Part shown: positions 35,352 through 43,661 of the stretch, piece by piece
Position numbering within the stretch: position 1 is the first letter of the stretch
How the letters are laid out: the number at the start of each line of letters is the position of its first letter
NCBI RefSeq assembly: GCF_004681965.1
Contig: NZ_SMLL01000008.1
Span: 62,001 to 126,000, forward strand
DNA from: Ramlibacter rhizophilus
GTDB taxonomy: Bacteria; Pseudomonadota; Gammaproteobacteria; Burkholderiales; Burkholderiaceae_C
Direction: 5' to 3'
DNA: 64,000 nt
Position numbers and translations under genes: made by a program
Notes under the pieces: model-generated
What the model saw: only the letters and a program-made list of their open reading frames with translations
Databases searched by the model: none
Told to the model about the DNA's origin: nothing

Positions 35352-36821
35352 GTGGACTTCGTCAACATCCCCCTCTTCGCCGCTTCCGTCCTGGTGTTCC
35401 TCTCGGTGCTCTCGGGCGTCGTGTCCACGCGCGTGGGCTTTCCGGTGCTGCTGGTGTTCCTGCTGGCTGGCGCGCTGGCCGGCGAGGACGGCCCCGGCGG
35501 CTACCCCTTCAACGACTTCGTCCTGAGCTTCTGGGTGGGCAACGCGGCGCTGGCGGTGATCCTGCTGGACGGCGGCCTGCGCACCGCCTTCTCCACCTTC
35601 CGCACGGGCTTGAAGCCGTCGCTGCTGCTGGCCACGCTCGGCGTCGCGATCTCCGCCGGCATCACGGGCGTGGGCGCCTCGCTGCTGCTGGACCTGGACT
35701 GGCGCTCGGGCTTGCTGCTCGGCGCCGTGGTCGGCTCCACCGACGCGGCCGCGGTCTTCGCCATGCTCAAGAGCTCCGGCGCGCGCCTGAACGAACGTGT
35801 CGCGGCCACGCTGGAGATCGAATCGGGCCTGAACGACCCCATGGCGGTGTACCTCACGCTGGCGCTCATCGCGGTCATCCTGCAGGCGCAGCCCGGCGCC
35901 ACGGGCGGCCCGGCGCCGGTGCTGCTCACGCTGCTGCAGCAGTTCGGCTGGGGCACGCTCTTCGGCCTCGTCGCGGGCCTGATGGCCGCCTGGCTGATGC
36001 GGCGGCTGCCGCCTTCAGATGCGGGCATCACGGCCCTGCTGCTGGTGTCCGCGGGGCTGGCGGTCTTCGCGGCGACGGGCCTGGTCGGCGGCTCGGGCTT
36101 CCTGGCGGTGTACCTGTTCGGAATGATGCTGGGCAACCGCGCAACCGAGCGCACCGGCACCGCCCTGTCGGCCATGGACGGCTATGCCTGGCTGTCGCAG
36201 GCCGGCATGTTCCTGCTGCTGGGCCTGCTGGTCACGCCTTCGCAGGTGCTCACCGTCGCCGGCCCGGCCCTGGGCGTGGCGGCGCTGCTGATGCTGGTGG
36301 CCCGCCCCGTGGCCGTGTGGGCCTGCCTCGCGCCGTTCCGCTTCCGACCGCGCGAGATCTGGTTCATCTCCTGGGTCGGCTTGCGCGGCGCGGTGCCCAT
36401 CGTGCTGGCGGTGTTCCCGCTCATGGCGGGCGTGCCCGACGCCATGCTGCTGTTCAACGTGGCCTTCGTGGTCGTGGTGGTCTCGCTGCTGCTGCAAGGC
36501 ACGACCATCGGCTGGGCCGCCCGCCGCCTGCAGGTCGCGCTGCCCGAAGCCGCCGACGAGAAACGCACGCGCGCGGTCTTCGGCGACTTCGTCCTGGACG
36601 GCGCCTCGCCGCTGCGTGACGTGTGCGCGTTCTATGGCCTGCCCCTGCCGGAGGCGCAGGCCGATGCGGCGCTTTCGAGCTGGATGGCGACGGCGCTGGG
36701 CCGCCCGGCCGTCGTCGGCGACGAAGTTCCCCTGGGCAGCGCCACGCTGGTGGTGCGTGCGATGGAGGGGGCGCGGATCTCGATGGTGGGCTTGAAGCTG
36801 CCGGCGGAGGAGGCGGCCTGA
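35352..36821 (+). CDS. Potassium/proton antiporter, NhaP2 (CvrA) family
   Basis: CPA1-type cation/proton antiporter of about 489 residues with around 12 membrane helices and a cytoplasmic C-terminal RCK/TrkA-C-like domain (from about residue 405, with VLDGASPLRDVCAFYGL). The ion-binding region carries STDAAAVFAML and LEIESGLNDPMAV, as in E. coli NhaP2. No ATG fits: GTG 35352 (MDFVNIPLFAA) matches the family N-terminus best, though GTG 35325 in the same frame would add nine residues. It exchanges K+ (or Na+) for H+ to protect cells under potassium or alkaline stress. A terminator follows at 36838. The substrate ion is inferred from family similarity. Confidence 0.9.
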   Translation: MDFVNIPLFAASVLVFLSVLSGVVSTRVGFPVLLVFLLAGALAGEDGPGGYPFNDFVLSFWVGNAALAVILLDGGLRTAFSTFRTGLKPSLLLATLGVAISAGITGVGASLLLDLDWRSGLLLGAVVGSTDAAAVFAMLKSSGARLNERVAATLEIESGLNDPMAVYLTLALIAVILQAQPGATGGPAPVLLTLLQQFGWGTLFGLVAGLMAAWLMRRLPPSDAGITALLLVSAGLAVFAATGLVGGSGFLAVYLFGMMLGNRATERTGTALSAMDGYAWLSQAGMFLLLGLLVTPSQVLTVAGPALGVAALLMLVARPVAVWACLAPFRFRPREIWFISWVGLRGAVPIVLAVFPLMAGVPDAMLLFNVAFVVVVVSLLLQGTTIGWAARRLQVALPEAADEKRTRAVFGDFVLDGASPLRDVCAFYGLPLPEAQADAALSSWMATALGRPAVVGDEVPLGSATLVVRAMEGARISMVGLKLPAEEAA

Positions 36822-36837
36822 GGCCTGCCGGAATGCA

Positions 36838-36868
36838 AAAGGCCCGGTCCTTGCGGGGCCGGGCCTTT
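36838..36868. terminator. Bidirectional intrinsic terminator
   Basis: AAAGGCCCGG at 36838-36847 pairs exactly with CCGGGCCTTT at 36859-36868 around an 11-base loop. It ends the plus-strand antiporter gene 16 bases after its stop and also follows the minus-strand tRNA-Val. The short A/T flanks on both sides fit a two-way terminator. Confidence 0.75.
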
Positions 36869-36875
36869 GCGGGAT

Positions 36876-36952
36876 TGGTAGGCGCGATTGGACTCGAACC
36901 AACGACCCCCACCATGTCAAGGTGGTGCTCTAACCAGCTGAGCTACGCGCCT
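36876..36952 (-). tRNA. tRNA-Val (anticodon GAC)
   Basis: The 77-base gene on the minus strand folds as a full cloverleaf with a seven-pair acceptor stem and encodes CCA at its 3' end. The anticodon loop reads TTGACAT, giving GAC, which reads GUC and GUU valine codons. It lies 58 bases downstream of relA on the same strand. Confidence 0.97.
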
Positions 36953-37010
36953 GAGTTCGTTCGAGAAGCGGCGATTGTAGCAGGGTCGAAGAGGCCAACT
37001 TCCGCGGGCA

Positions 37011-39203
37011 TCAGCGGCGGCGCGCCGAGCGCACGCCCTGCACTTCGGCCACCTGCGTGAGGACCTTCATGAGGCGCTGCGCGTCGGCGGTTTCGATGGT
37101 GAACGTCATCCAGGCCGTGCCCTTGACGGACTGCGTCTGCACGCCGATGACGTTCATCTTCTCCTTGGCGAAGACCTCCGAGATGTCGCGCAGCAGGCCC
37201 TGGCGGTCGGCGGCCTCGACGGCCACGTCCACCGGATAGACGGCCTCGCGGTCGGCGCGTGCGCCGCCCCACTCCACCTCGATGACGCGCGCGGGCTCGC
37301 GCGCGGCGATCTGCCGGAAGTTGCTGCAGTCGCGCCGGTGGATGCTCACGCCCTTGCCGCGCGTGACGAAGCCGCCGATGGCATCGGGCGGCGCCGGCTT
37401 GCAGCAGCGCGCCAGCTGCGTCATGAGCGAATCGATGCCCACCACGAGCACGCCGCCCTTGGGCGTGCCCGCGCCCGAGCGCGGCTTCTTGAGAAGGAAC
37501 TCGTCCTGCGGCAGCGGCGCCTCCGGCGGGCGCAGCAGGGTCTCGATGTTGCGCAGCGAGAACTCGTCCTTGCCCACCACGGCGAAGAGGTCGTCGGCGG
37601 TCTTGAACCCGAGCTGCGCGGCCAGGTCTTCCAGCTTGAAGGCGGTGCGGCCTTCGCGCTGCAGGAGCTTTTCCACCGCCTCGCGGCCGCGGGCGACCGT
37701 CTCGTGCCGCTGCTGTTCGTTGAACCAGGCGCGCACCTTGGCGCGCGCGCGCTGGCCGGCCAGGAAGCCCAGGTCGGGATTGAGCCAGTCGCGCGAAGGC
37801 CCGCCTTCCTTGGCCGTGACGATCTCCACCGTCTGGCCGTTCTTCAGCGGCGTGTTCAGCGGCACCATGGCGCCGTCCACCCGCGCGCCGCGGCAGCGGT
37901 GGCCCAGGCTGGTGTGCACGGTGTAAGCGAAGTCCACCGGCGTGGCGCCCTGCGCGAGCTCCACCACCGCGGCCTGCGGCGTGAGCACGTAGATGCGGTC
38001 TTCGAAAAGGCCCGTGGCCGCGCCGGCCAGGTCGCGCTCCCAGGCGAGCAGCTGGCGCAGCACGGCGATCTTGGCGTCGTAGTCGCTGCTGGCCGAGACG
38101 CCCGCGTAACCCTTGGCGCCCGCCTCCTTGTAGGCCCAGTGCGCGGCCACGCCATGCTCGGCGTGCTCGTGCATGGCCGGGGTGCGGAACTGGATCTCGA
38201 TGGGCCGGCCGGTCGCGTCGCGCACCACCGTGTGCAGCGACTGGTAGCCGTTCGGCTTGGGCCGCGCGATGTAGTCGTCGAACTCGCCCTCGATGGGCTC
38301 GAAGCGCTGGTGCACCCAGGCCAGGGCCGCATAGCACTCGCGCTCGTCGGCGGCGATCACGCGCAAGGCGCGGATGTCGAACACATGCTCGAATTCCAGC
38401 GACTTGCCGCGCATCTTCTTGACGATGCTGTAGATGTGCTTGGGCCGTCCGTGCACCTGCGCGTGCAGGCCCTGGGCGCGCAGCTCGTCCTCCAGTTGCT
38501 GGCGCAGCTGCTCGACGTAGGTCTCGCGCTCGACGCGCTTTTCGTCCAGCAGCCGGGCGATCTGCTTGTAGGTCTCGGGCTCCAGGAAGCGGAAGGCGAG
38601 GTCCTCCATCTCCCACTTGATCTGCCAGATGCCCAGGCGGTTGGCCAGGGGCGCGAAGACCTCCAGTGCCTCGCGCGCCACCTCCGGCGGAGGCACGGTG
38701 CGCGAGACGGCGTGCCAGCGCAGCGTCTGCAGGCGCGAGGCCAGGCGCAGCATGACCACCCGCAGGTCGCGCGAGAACGCGAGCAGCATCTTGCGGATGT
38801 TCTCGGCCTGGGCGTGCACGCCGCTCGGGCGGGCCTCGCCGCCGCGGGCCTGCCGCTGCACGGCGACCAGCTTGGTGGTCTCCACGGCGAGCGCGGCATA
38901 GCTTTCGCCGAAGGCCTTGGCGATCACCTCCTGCGGGCGGTTCAGGTGGGTGCAGGCATACACGAGGTAGCTGGCGGCCTGCATTGCCTCGGAGCCGCCC
39001 ATCTGCTTGAGGATGTCGGCGACCGCATCGGCATGCACCAGCGTGTTCTCGCCGGTGTCCAGGGTTTCCCCCGCGATCAGCGGCTCGGCGAAGGCGCGCG
39101 CGCGCGCCAGGGCATCGGCCTGGCGGGGCAAGGACTGCTCGGCGGCGGCGACCAGCTCCGGAACGGGCGCGGCCTCAGCCGCCTCGCTCGCCAGGCTTTT
39201 CAT
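37011..39203 (-). CDS. relA: GTP pyrophosphokinase RelA (synthetase with degenerate hydrolase domain)
   Basis: A 730-residue RelA/SpoT-homologue that makes (p)ppGpp on starved ribosomes. The N-terminal HD hydrolase domain is broken: where SpoT has HDxxED, this reads YACTHLNRPQEV, so hydrolysis should be lost. The synthetase part is intact (GRPKHIYSIVKKM, FDIRALRVI, DYIARPKPNGYQSLHT) and has the acidic GEFDDY (EXDD) patch typical of RelA and not SpoT. TGS (YVLTPQAAVVELAQGATPVD) and C-terminal ACT domains follow. The start at ATG 39203 with GAGGAA upstream overlaps the alpha/beta hydrolase gene by 29 bases. A separate SpoT is expected elsewhere in the genome. Confidence 0.95.
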   Translation of the reverse strand: MKSLASEAAEAAPVPELVAAAEQSLPRQADALARARAFAEPLIAGETLDTGENTLVHADAVADILKQMGGSEAMQAASYLVYACTHLNRPQEVIAKAFGESYAALAVETTKLVAVQRQARGGEARPSGVHAQAENIRKMLLAFSRDLRVVMLRLASRLQTLRWHAVSRTVPPPEVAREALEVFAPLANRLGIWQIKWEMEDLAFRFLEPETYKQIARLLDEKRVERETYVEQLRQQLEDELRAQGLHAQVHGRPKHIYSIVKKMRGKSLEFEHVFDIRALRVIAADERECYAALAWVHQRFEPIEGEFDDYIARPKPNGYQSLHTVVRDATGRPIEIQFRTPAMHEHAEHGVAAHWAYKEAGAKGYAGVSASSDYDAKIAVLRQLLAWERDLAGAATGLFEDRIYVLTPQAAVVELAQGATPVDFAYTVHTSLGHRCRGARVDGAMVPLNTPLKNGQTVEIVTAKEGGPSRDWLNPDLGFLAGQRARAKVRAWFNEQQRHETVARGREAVEKLLQREGRTAFKLEDLAAQLGFKTADDLFAVVGKDEFSLRNIETLLRPPEAPLPQDEFLLKKPRSGAGTPKGGVLVVGIDSLMTQLARCCKPAPPDAIGGFVTRGKGVSIHRRDCSNFRQIAAREPARVIEVEWGGARADREAVYPVDVAVEAADRQGLLRDISEVFAKEKMNVIGVQTQSVKGTAWMTFTIETADAQRLMKVLTQVAEVQGVRSARRR

Positions 39204-40116
39204 GCTTGCGTTCCTCGTGCAGCAGGAAGTCCACCAAGGGGTTGACCTGCTGCGGTGTCACCAGCGTGGGCGCATGGCCGACGCCGGGGATCTCGATCAG
39301 GCGGGCGCGCGGCCCGCGTTGCGTCATGGCCAGCGCCGTCTCGTGCGACAGCAGGTCCGATTCGGTTCCGCGCAGCAGCAGGGTCTCGGCGCGGATCTGG
39401 TCGTACAGCGCCCAGAGCGCGGCCTCGCCCTGGGCGGCGTCCTCCTGCCGCAGCGCGCGCAGCGGCTGGGCGATGGCCGGGTCGTAGTGCAGGGCGAAGC
39501 CGCCTTCCGGCAGGGCGCGCACCATGGGCTGCGACAGCGCCAGCCACTGCTCCCGCGAATGCGGGCCGAAGCCGACGGAGATGGCGGCCATGGCGTCGGC
39601 CGCGTGCTGCAGGGTGTCGTAGCGGCCGCCCTGCCCCAGGTAGCTGCCGATGCGCTGCAGGGCCTGCCACTGGATCACCGGCCCCACGTCGTTGAGGACC
39701 AGGCGCCGCACCGGCGCGGGCAGCGGCAGGTGGGGCGTGCCGCACACGGCCATGCCGATGAGGCCGCCCATGCTGGTGCCCACCCAGTCGAACCAGGCCA
39801 CCGGCGCCGCGGCGTCCAGCGCGGTGAGCAGCACCAGCATGTCGGACGCGTAGGTGGGCAGCTGGTAGAGGGAGGGGTCGCGCAGCCAGTCGCTGTGGCC
39901 GCGGCCGACGACATCGGGGCAGGCGACGCGCAGCGTGCCGCCGGCGGCGTCCACCAGGCGGCGCGCGAGCACGTCGAAGTCACGCCCCTGCCGCGACAGG
40001 CCGTGCACGCAGACGACCACCTGCGGTGCCTGCGCGTCGCCCCAGAGCCAGTAGGCCATGCGGTGCGGCCCGGCTGCGCTTTGGCAGTTCACGTGGTGCA
40101 GGCGCGGTTCGGTCAT
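39175..40116 (-). CDS. Alpha/beta-fold hydrolase
   Basis: A 313-residue alpha/beta hydrolase of unknown substrate. The oxyanion segment VVCVHGLSRQGRDFD is near residue 38, the nucleophile elbow is GTSMGGLIGM, the acid is in LRGTESDLLS, and the catalytic His is in IPGVGHAPTL. These match the serine esterase/lipase-like subgroup often placed before relA in Comamonadaceae. Its C-terminal 9 codons overlap the relA start by 29 bases on the same strand, suggesting coupled translation. No signal peptide, so it is cytosolic. Confidence 0.9.
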   Translation of the reverse strand: MTEPRLHHVNCQSAAGPHRMAYWLWGDAQAPQVVVCVHGLSRQGRDFDVLARRLVDAAGGTLRVACPDVVGRGHSDWLRDPSLYQLPTYASDMLVLLTALDAAAPVAWFDWVGTSMGGLIGMAVCGTPHLPLPAPVRRLVLNDVGPVIQWQALQRIGSYLGQGGRYDTLQHAADAMAAISVGFGPHSREQWLALSQPMVRALPEGGFALHYDPAIAQPLRALRQEDAAQGEAALWALYDQIRAETLLLRGTESDLLSHETALAMTQRGPRARLIEIPGVGHAPTLVTPQQVNPLVDFLLHEERKHEKPGERGG

Positions 40117-40181
40117 GGGGATTCCGGGACGACGAGGTTTCGTCGCATCCTAATGGATGACCAGACCTCCGCCGGCTGCGC

Positions 40182-40994
40182 TCAGGCCAGGCCGAGGGTT
40201 TGTTCCGAGGCCGTGAGGAAGGCCTCGGTCTTCGCGTCGTAATCGCAGCGTTCGACCTTGCAGGTGCGGGTGCGGCCCAGGGGCACGGCGTGCCAGTGAA
40301 TGAGGTTGACCGAGTTGGCCGTGCCCCAGCGCACGCGGTGCGACAGGGCGGTGCCGGCCTGCACGCACCACATGGGCCGCGGCGTGGGCCGTGCCTGGCC
40401 GGAAAGCTCCACCACATAGGGCAGGTGGATGTGGCCGCCCAGGACCAGGTCGGCGCCGGCGTTGGACCAGGCGTGCAGCGCCTCGTCGGCGTTGAGCAGG
40501 CGGTCGTGCTCGTCGCTGGCACGCAGCACGGCGGCGGGCTGGTGCGTGACCACGATGCGCAGCTGCCCGGGCCGCGCGCGCGCCAGGGTGCGCGAGACGG
40601 ACTCGATCTGCGCCGCCGAGACCTCGCCGTTCGTATGACGCTCGGGCCGCGTGGTGTTGACGCCCACCACCAGCATGTCGTCCAGGTGCAGCACCGGCTC
40701 CAGCTGCGGCCCGAAGGCGCGCAGGTAGCGGGCATAGGGCCGCCACAGGCGCAGCGCGAGGTTGTAGAGGGGAATGTCGTGGTTGCCGGGCAGCACCAGC
40801 AGGGGCGCATCGCCCAGCCCGGCCAGCGTGGCGCGCGCGGCCTCGAACTGCAGCTCGGTCGCGCGCTGGGTCACGTCGCCGCTCAGGATGACCAGGTCCG
40901 GCCGGCGCTCGCGCACCAGCGCCTGCAGGGCGGCCACCACCGGCGGCTGCTCGGTGCCGAAGTGCGTGTCGGAGATGTGCAGGACCAGGCTCAT
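40182..40994 (-). CDS. Metallophosphoesterase (calcineurin-like)
   Basis: A 270-residue dinuclear-metal phosphoesterase. All five motifs are present: ISDTHFG (Asp-x-His), LSGDVTQ (Gly-Asp), LPGNHDI (Gly-Asn-His-Asp), VTHQP (His), and LGGHIHLPY (Gly-His-x-His). The architecture is like CpdA/Icc phosphodiesterases, but the substrate is unknown. ATG 40994 overlaps the stop of the lipid kinase gene (ATGA), so the two are translationally coupled. Together they suggest phospholipid- or nucleotide-linked metabolism. The linkage is conserved-looking but not checked against other genomes. Confidence 0.93.
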   Translation of the reverse strand: MSLVLHISDTHFGTEQPPVVAALQALVRERRPDLVILSGDVTQRATELQFEAARATLAGLGDAPLLVLPGNHDIPLYNLALRLWRPYARYLRAFGPQLEPVLHLDDMLVVGVNTTRPERHTNGEVSAAQIESVSRTLARARPGQLRIVVTHQPAAVLRASDEHDRLLNADEALHAWSNAGADLVLGGHIHLPYVVELSGQARPTPRPMWCVQAGTALSHRVRWGTANSVNLIHWHAVPLGRTRTCKVERCDYDAKTEAFLTASEQTLGLA

Positions 40995-41929
40995 TCCGCC
41001 TCGACGCGGTCCTCGTCGCTGGGCATCATCAGCATCAGCGGCGTGGGGCAGACCTCGAAGGTGATGGGCTGCGTCATCATGCCGATCTCGCCATCGGCCG
41101 CCACCTTGACGCGCCGCGCGCTGCGCACCGAGACGGTGAGGCGGTCGAAGGTGAAGCTCTCGACCTGTTCGGCCTCGCCCAGGCGGCCGAAGGCGCCGCG
41201 CAGCAAGAGGCCGAACATGGCCACCGTGCCGATCGGCTTGAGCACCATGGCGACCATGTGGGTGCGGCCGACCTGCTCCAGCACCTCGGGCGCCAGGCCC
41301 AGGCGGGCGAGCTGCACGCGGTTGTTGCAGATGAAGAGCGTGGGGGTGCGCAGCCGGCGCTCGCGGCCGTCCACCTCGATCTGCACCGACAGCTGGTGGC
41401 GCCACTTGAACAGGGTGGACAGCGCCGAAAGCAGCGCCACCCAGCGGTGGCGGCCGAAGCGATCGACGAAGGCCTCGCGGTCGTCCAGCAGCTGCGGATA
41501 CAGGCCCAGGCTGGCGTTGACCAGGAACAGGCGGCCGTTGATGGTGCCGACCTGCACCGGCCGGGGCGTGGCGCGCAGCAGGGCGCGGGCGGCCTGCTCG
41601 GCGTCCTGCGAGAGGCCCTGCTCGCGGCCGAAGTAGTTGAAGGTCCCCTGGGGCACGGCACCCAGTACGCAGCCGGCGTGGTGCGCCGCCTGCGCAGCGG
41701 TGGTGAGGGTGCCGTCGCCGCCCACGGCGACCAGGACGGCGTCCTCCCGGTGCGCGCGTTCGGCCGCCAGCCGGGCCACGTGCGCCAGTTCGGCGGGCGA
41801 GTCCAGGGGCACGAATTCGTGGTCCTGCCCGGCCTCGCGAAACACCCGCTCCAGGATTTCGCGCTTGTGCTGCGCCACCTCACGGCCACCGCCCGAGGCC
41901 GGGTTCAGCAGGACCAGGAACCGGGGCAC
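40991..41929 (-). CDS. Diacylglycerol/sphingosine kinase-like lipid kinase (YegS/DagK_cat)
   Basis: A 312-residue soluble lipid kinase of the YegS/BmrU type that phosphorylates a diacylglycerol-like lipid. FLVLLNPASGGG is at the N-terminus, the nucleotide-binding loop is VAVGGDGTLTTAAQA, and the C-terminal beta region contains VKVAADGEIGM. The open frame extends upstream, but GTG 41929 (VPRFLVLLN) starts just 12 bases after the preceding SIMPL gene and fits the family start. It overlaps the metallophosphoesterase by 4 bases. No membrane segment. Substrate uncertain. Confidence 0.9.
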   Translation of the reverse strand: MPRFLVLLNPASGGGREVAQHKREILERVFREAGQDHEFVPLDSPAELAHVARLAAERAHREDAVLVAVGGDGTLTTAAQAAHHAGCVLGAVPQGTFNYFGREQGLSQDAEQAARALLRATPRPVQVGTINGRLFLVNASLGLYPQLLDDREAFVDRFGRHRWVALLSALSTLFKWRHQLSVQIEVDGRERRLRTPTLFICNNRVQLARLGLAPEVLEQVGRTHMVAMVLKPIGTVAMFGLLLRGAFGRLGEAEQVESFTFDRLTVSVRSARRVKVAADGEIGMMTQPITFEVCPTPLMLMMPSDEDRVEAE

Positions 41930-41940
41930 GCGCCGCGTCC

Positions 41941-42681
41941 TCAGCGCGAAGCCGCCGACGGCTGCATCTGCACCGAGCCCGAGACGGTGACCGTCACCGT
42001 GCTGCGGCCCGGCTCGACCGGCACCGCCGCATCGGCGGCGGCGCTGCGTACCTCCATGGCCATCATGCGCGGACGGGGGAAGGGGCCGGGGTCGGCCGAC
42101 TGCACCGTGACCTCGCGCAGCTCGTAGCCGCCGAAGCCGAAGCCACGCGCGAGCTCGCCGGCCTGGGCCCGGAAGCGCGCGATGGCCTGCTGCTGCGCGC
42201 GCCCTTCGGCTTCCTGGCGTCGCTCGCGGCTGAGGCCGAAGTCCAGGCCCGCCACCGTCATGGTCTCCACGCGGCCGGCGGCGCGGCTGATGCGCTGGAT
42301 GTCCCGGCCTTCGAGGATGAGCTGGGCCGTGCCCGCCCAGGACTGGATGCGGCCCTCCCGCCCGTAGCGGGGCTGCACCTGGAAGCCACCGCTGCGCACC
42401 TCCATCTGTCCCTCCTCGGCCTGCGGCCGCAGCGTGGCGAGGGCCTGGTCCACCGCGGCGCGCAGCTGCTCCTGCACCGGGCCGGGCGTGGGCGCCTCGC
42501 GCGTGGTGGACAGCGTGAGCTGGACATGGTCGTGCACGACCTCCACCCCGGCCGAGGCATTGAGGTGAAGCACGTTGCGGGGCGGCGCGTCCGCTGCCGT
42601 CGTGCCCTGGGCCCGCGCGGTGGCGGGCAGAAGGCACAGGGCGAGGCTCAGGACGCCCAGGACACGGATGAGCTGACTCAT
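41941..42681 (-). CDS. SIMPL-domain periplasmic protein (DUF541)
   Basis: A 246-residue secreted SIMPL-family protein. The signal peptide is MSQLIRVLGVLSLALCLLP, cleaving near ARAQ. The rest carries the family's beta-rich repeated segment: LHLNASAGVEVVHDHVQLTL and MTVAGLDFGLSRERRQEAEG, ending in VTVTVSGSVQMQP. SIMPL proteins form ring-like oligomers in the envelope and are linked to oxidative-stress tolerance in some bacteria, but the role here is unknown. ATG 42681 follows AAGGAGAACC. It is first in the operon with the lipid kinase and phosphoesterase, and divergent from ompR. Confidence 0.9.
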   Translation of the reverse strand: MSQLIRVLGVLSLALCLLPATARAQGTTAADAPPRNVLHLNASAGVEVVHDHVQLTLSTTREAPTPGPVQEQLRAAVDQALATLRPQAEEGQMEVRSGGFQVQPRYGREGRIQSWAGTAQLILEGRDIQRISRAAGRVETMTVAGLDFGLSRERRQEAEGRAQQQAIARFRAQAGELARGFGFGGYELREVTVQSADPGPFPRPRMMAMEVRSAAADAAVPVEPGRSTVTVTVSGSVQMQPSAASR

Positions 42682-42769
42682 GGTTCTCCTTGCATGACTG
42701 GCTCCGGCCGAGGCCGGGACCCGCCAGCGTAAGGCAGTTCCCCGGGCCGCGAGCGCCTGGGGCAACTTT

Positions 42770-42785
42770 TGTAACCCTGTGTTAG
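42770..42785. promoter_or_regulatory. Possible OmpR-type direct-repeat site before ompR
   Basis: TGTAAC at 42770-42775 and TGTTAG at 42780-42785 are direct repeats one helical turn (10 bases) apart, as OmpR-family regulators prefer. They lie about 85 bases before the ompR start. A related TGTTACA occurs at 42837. Autoregulation would fit, but this is a motif match only. Confidence 0.35.
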
Positions 42786-42861
42786 CCCTGGGGCAAAAGA
42801 TCGCACGAGCTGCAACAAGCCCCGCAAAATGGCCACTGTTACAAGTAAACGTTGGAACGCC

Positions 42862-43593
42862 ATGAACCAAACTGCAGCCCGTACCGACAAGATCCTGGTC
42901 GTCGATGACGACGCCCGGATCCGCGATCTGCTGCGACGCTACCTCACGCAGGAAGGGTTCGAAGTCATCCTGGCCGAGGACGGCAAGGCCTTGAACCGCC
43001 TCATGCTGCGCGAGACGGCCGACCTGATCGTGCTGGACCTGATGATGCCGGGCGAAGACGGCCTGTCGATCTGCCGCCGGCTGCGCGCGGCCAATGACCG
43101 CACGCCGATCATCATGCTCACGGCCAAGGGCGAGGACGTCGACCGCATCGTGGGCCTGGAGGTCGGGGCCGACGACTACCTGGGCAAGCCCTTCAACCCG
43201 CGCGAGTTGCTGGCCCGCGTGCATGCGGTGCTACGGCGCCGGCCGGTGCAGGAAGCGCCTGGCGCGCCTTCCAGTGAGAACGAAGTGGTGAATTTCGGCC
43301 CCTTCGCCTTCGACCTGGGCGCCCGCACCCTGCGCAAGAACGGCGACGAGCTGCCGCTGACGACCGGCGAATTCGCCATGCTCAAGGCGCTGGTGCGCCA
43401 TCCGCGCCAGCCGCTGTCTCGCGAGAAGCTGGCCCAACTGGCACGTGGTCGTGAATTCGAACCGTTCGACCGCAGTCTTGACGTGCAGGTGTCGCGTCTG
43501 CGCAAACTGATCGAGGCCGACCCGGCCGCTCCCCGCTACATTCAGACGGTCTGGGGCGTGGGCTACGTCTTCGTTCCGGACGGGGCGGGCTGA
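42862..43593 (+). CDS. ompR: Osmolarity response regulator OmpR
   Basis: A DNA-binding regulator of about 243 residues. The receiver has ILVVDDDARIRDLLRRYL, phospho-Asp in LIVLDLMMPGEDG, MLTAKGEDVDR, and the Lys in DYLGKPFNPRELLAR. The winged-helix output has LTTGEFAMLKALVRHPRQPL, RSLDVQVSRLRKLIE, and TVWGVGYVFVP. The motif GRSLDVQ-like and YIQTVWGVGYVF are characteristic of OmpR. ATG 42862 (MNQTAARTDK) fits the burkholderial start; ATG 42829 in frame would add 11 residues. It is followed by the EnvZ-like kinase 68 bases downstream. It controls porins and other osmotic genes in other species. Confidence 0.93.
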   Translation: MNQTAARTDKILVVDDDARIRDLLRRYLTQEGFEVILAEDGKALNRLMLRETADLIVLDLMMPGEDGLSICRRLRAANDRTPIIMLTAKGEDVDRIVGLEVGADDYLGKPFNPRELLARVHAVLRRRPVQEAPGAPSSENEVVNFGPFAFDLGARTLRKNGDELPLTTGEFAMLKALVRHPRQPLSREKLAQLARGREFEPFDRSLDVQVSRLRKLIEADPAAPRYIQTVWGVGYVFVPDGAG

Positions 43594-43661
43594 TCCGCCG
43601 CCCCTTCGATCGCCTTCAGGCGAAGGAACGGAAGGCCTTGCCCAGCAGCTATTCGCACACC

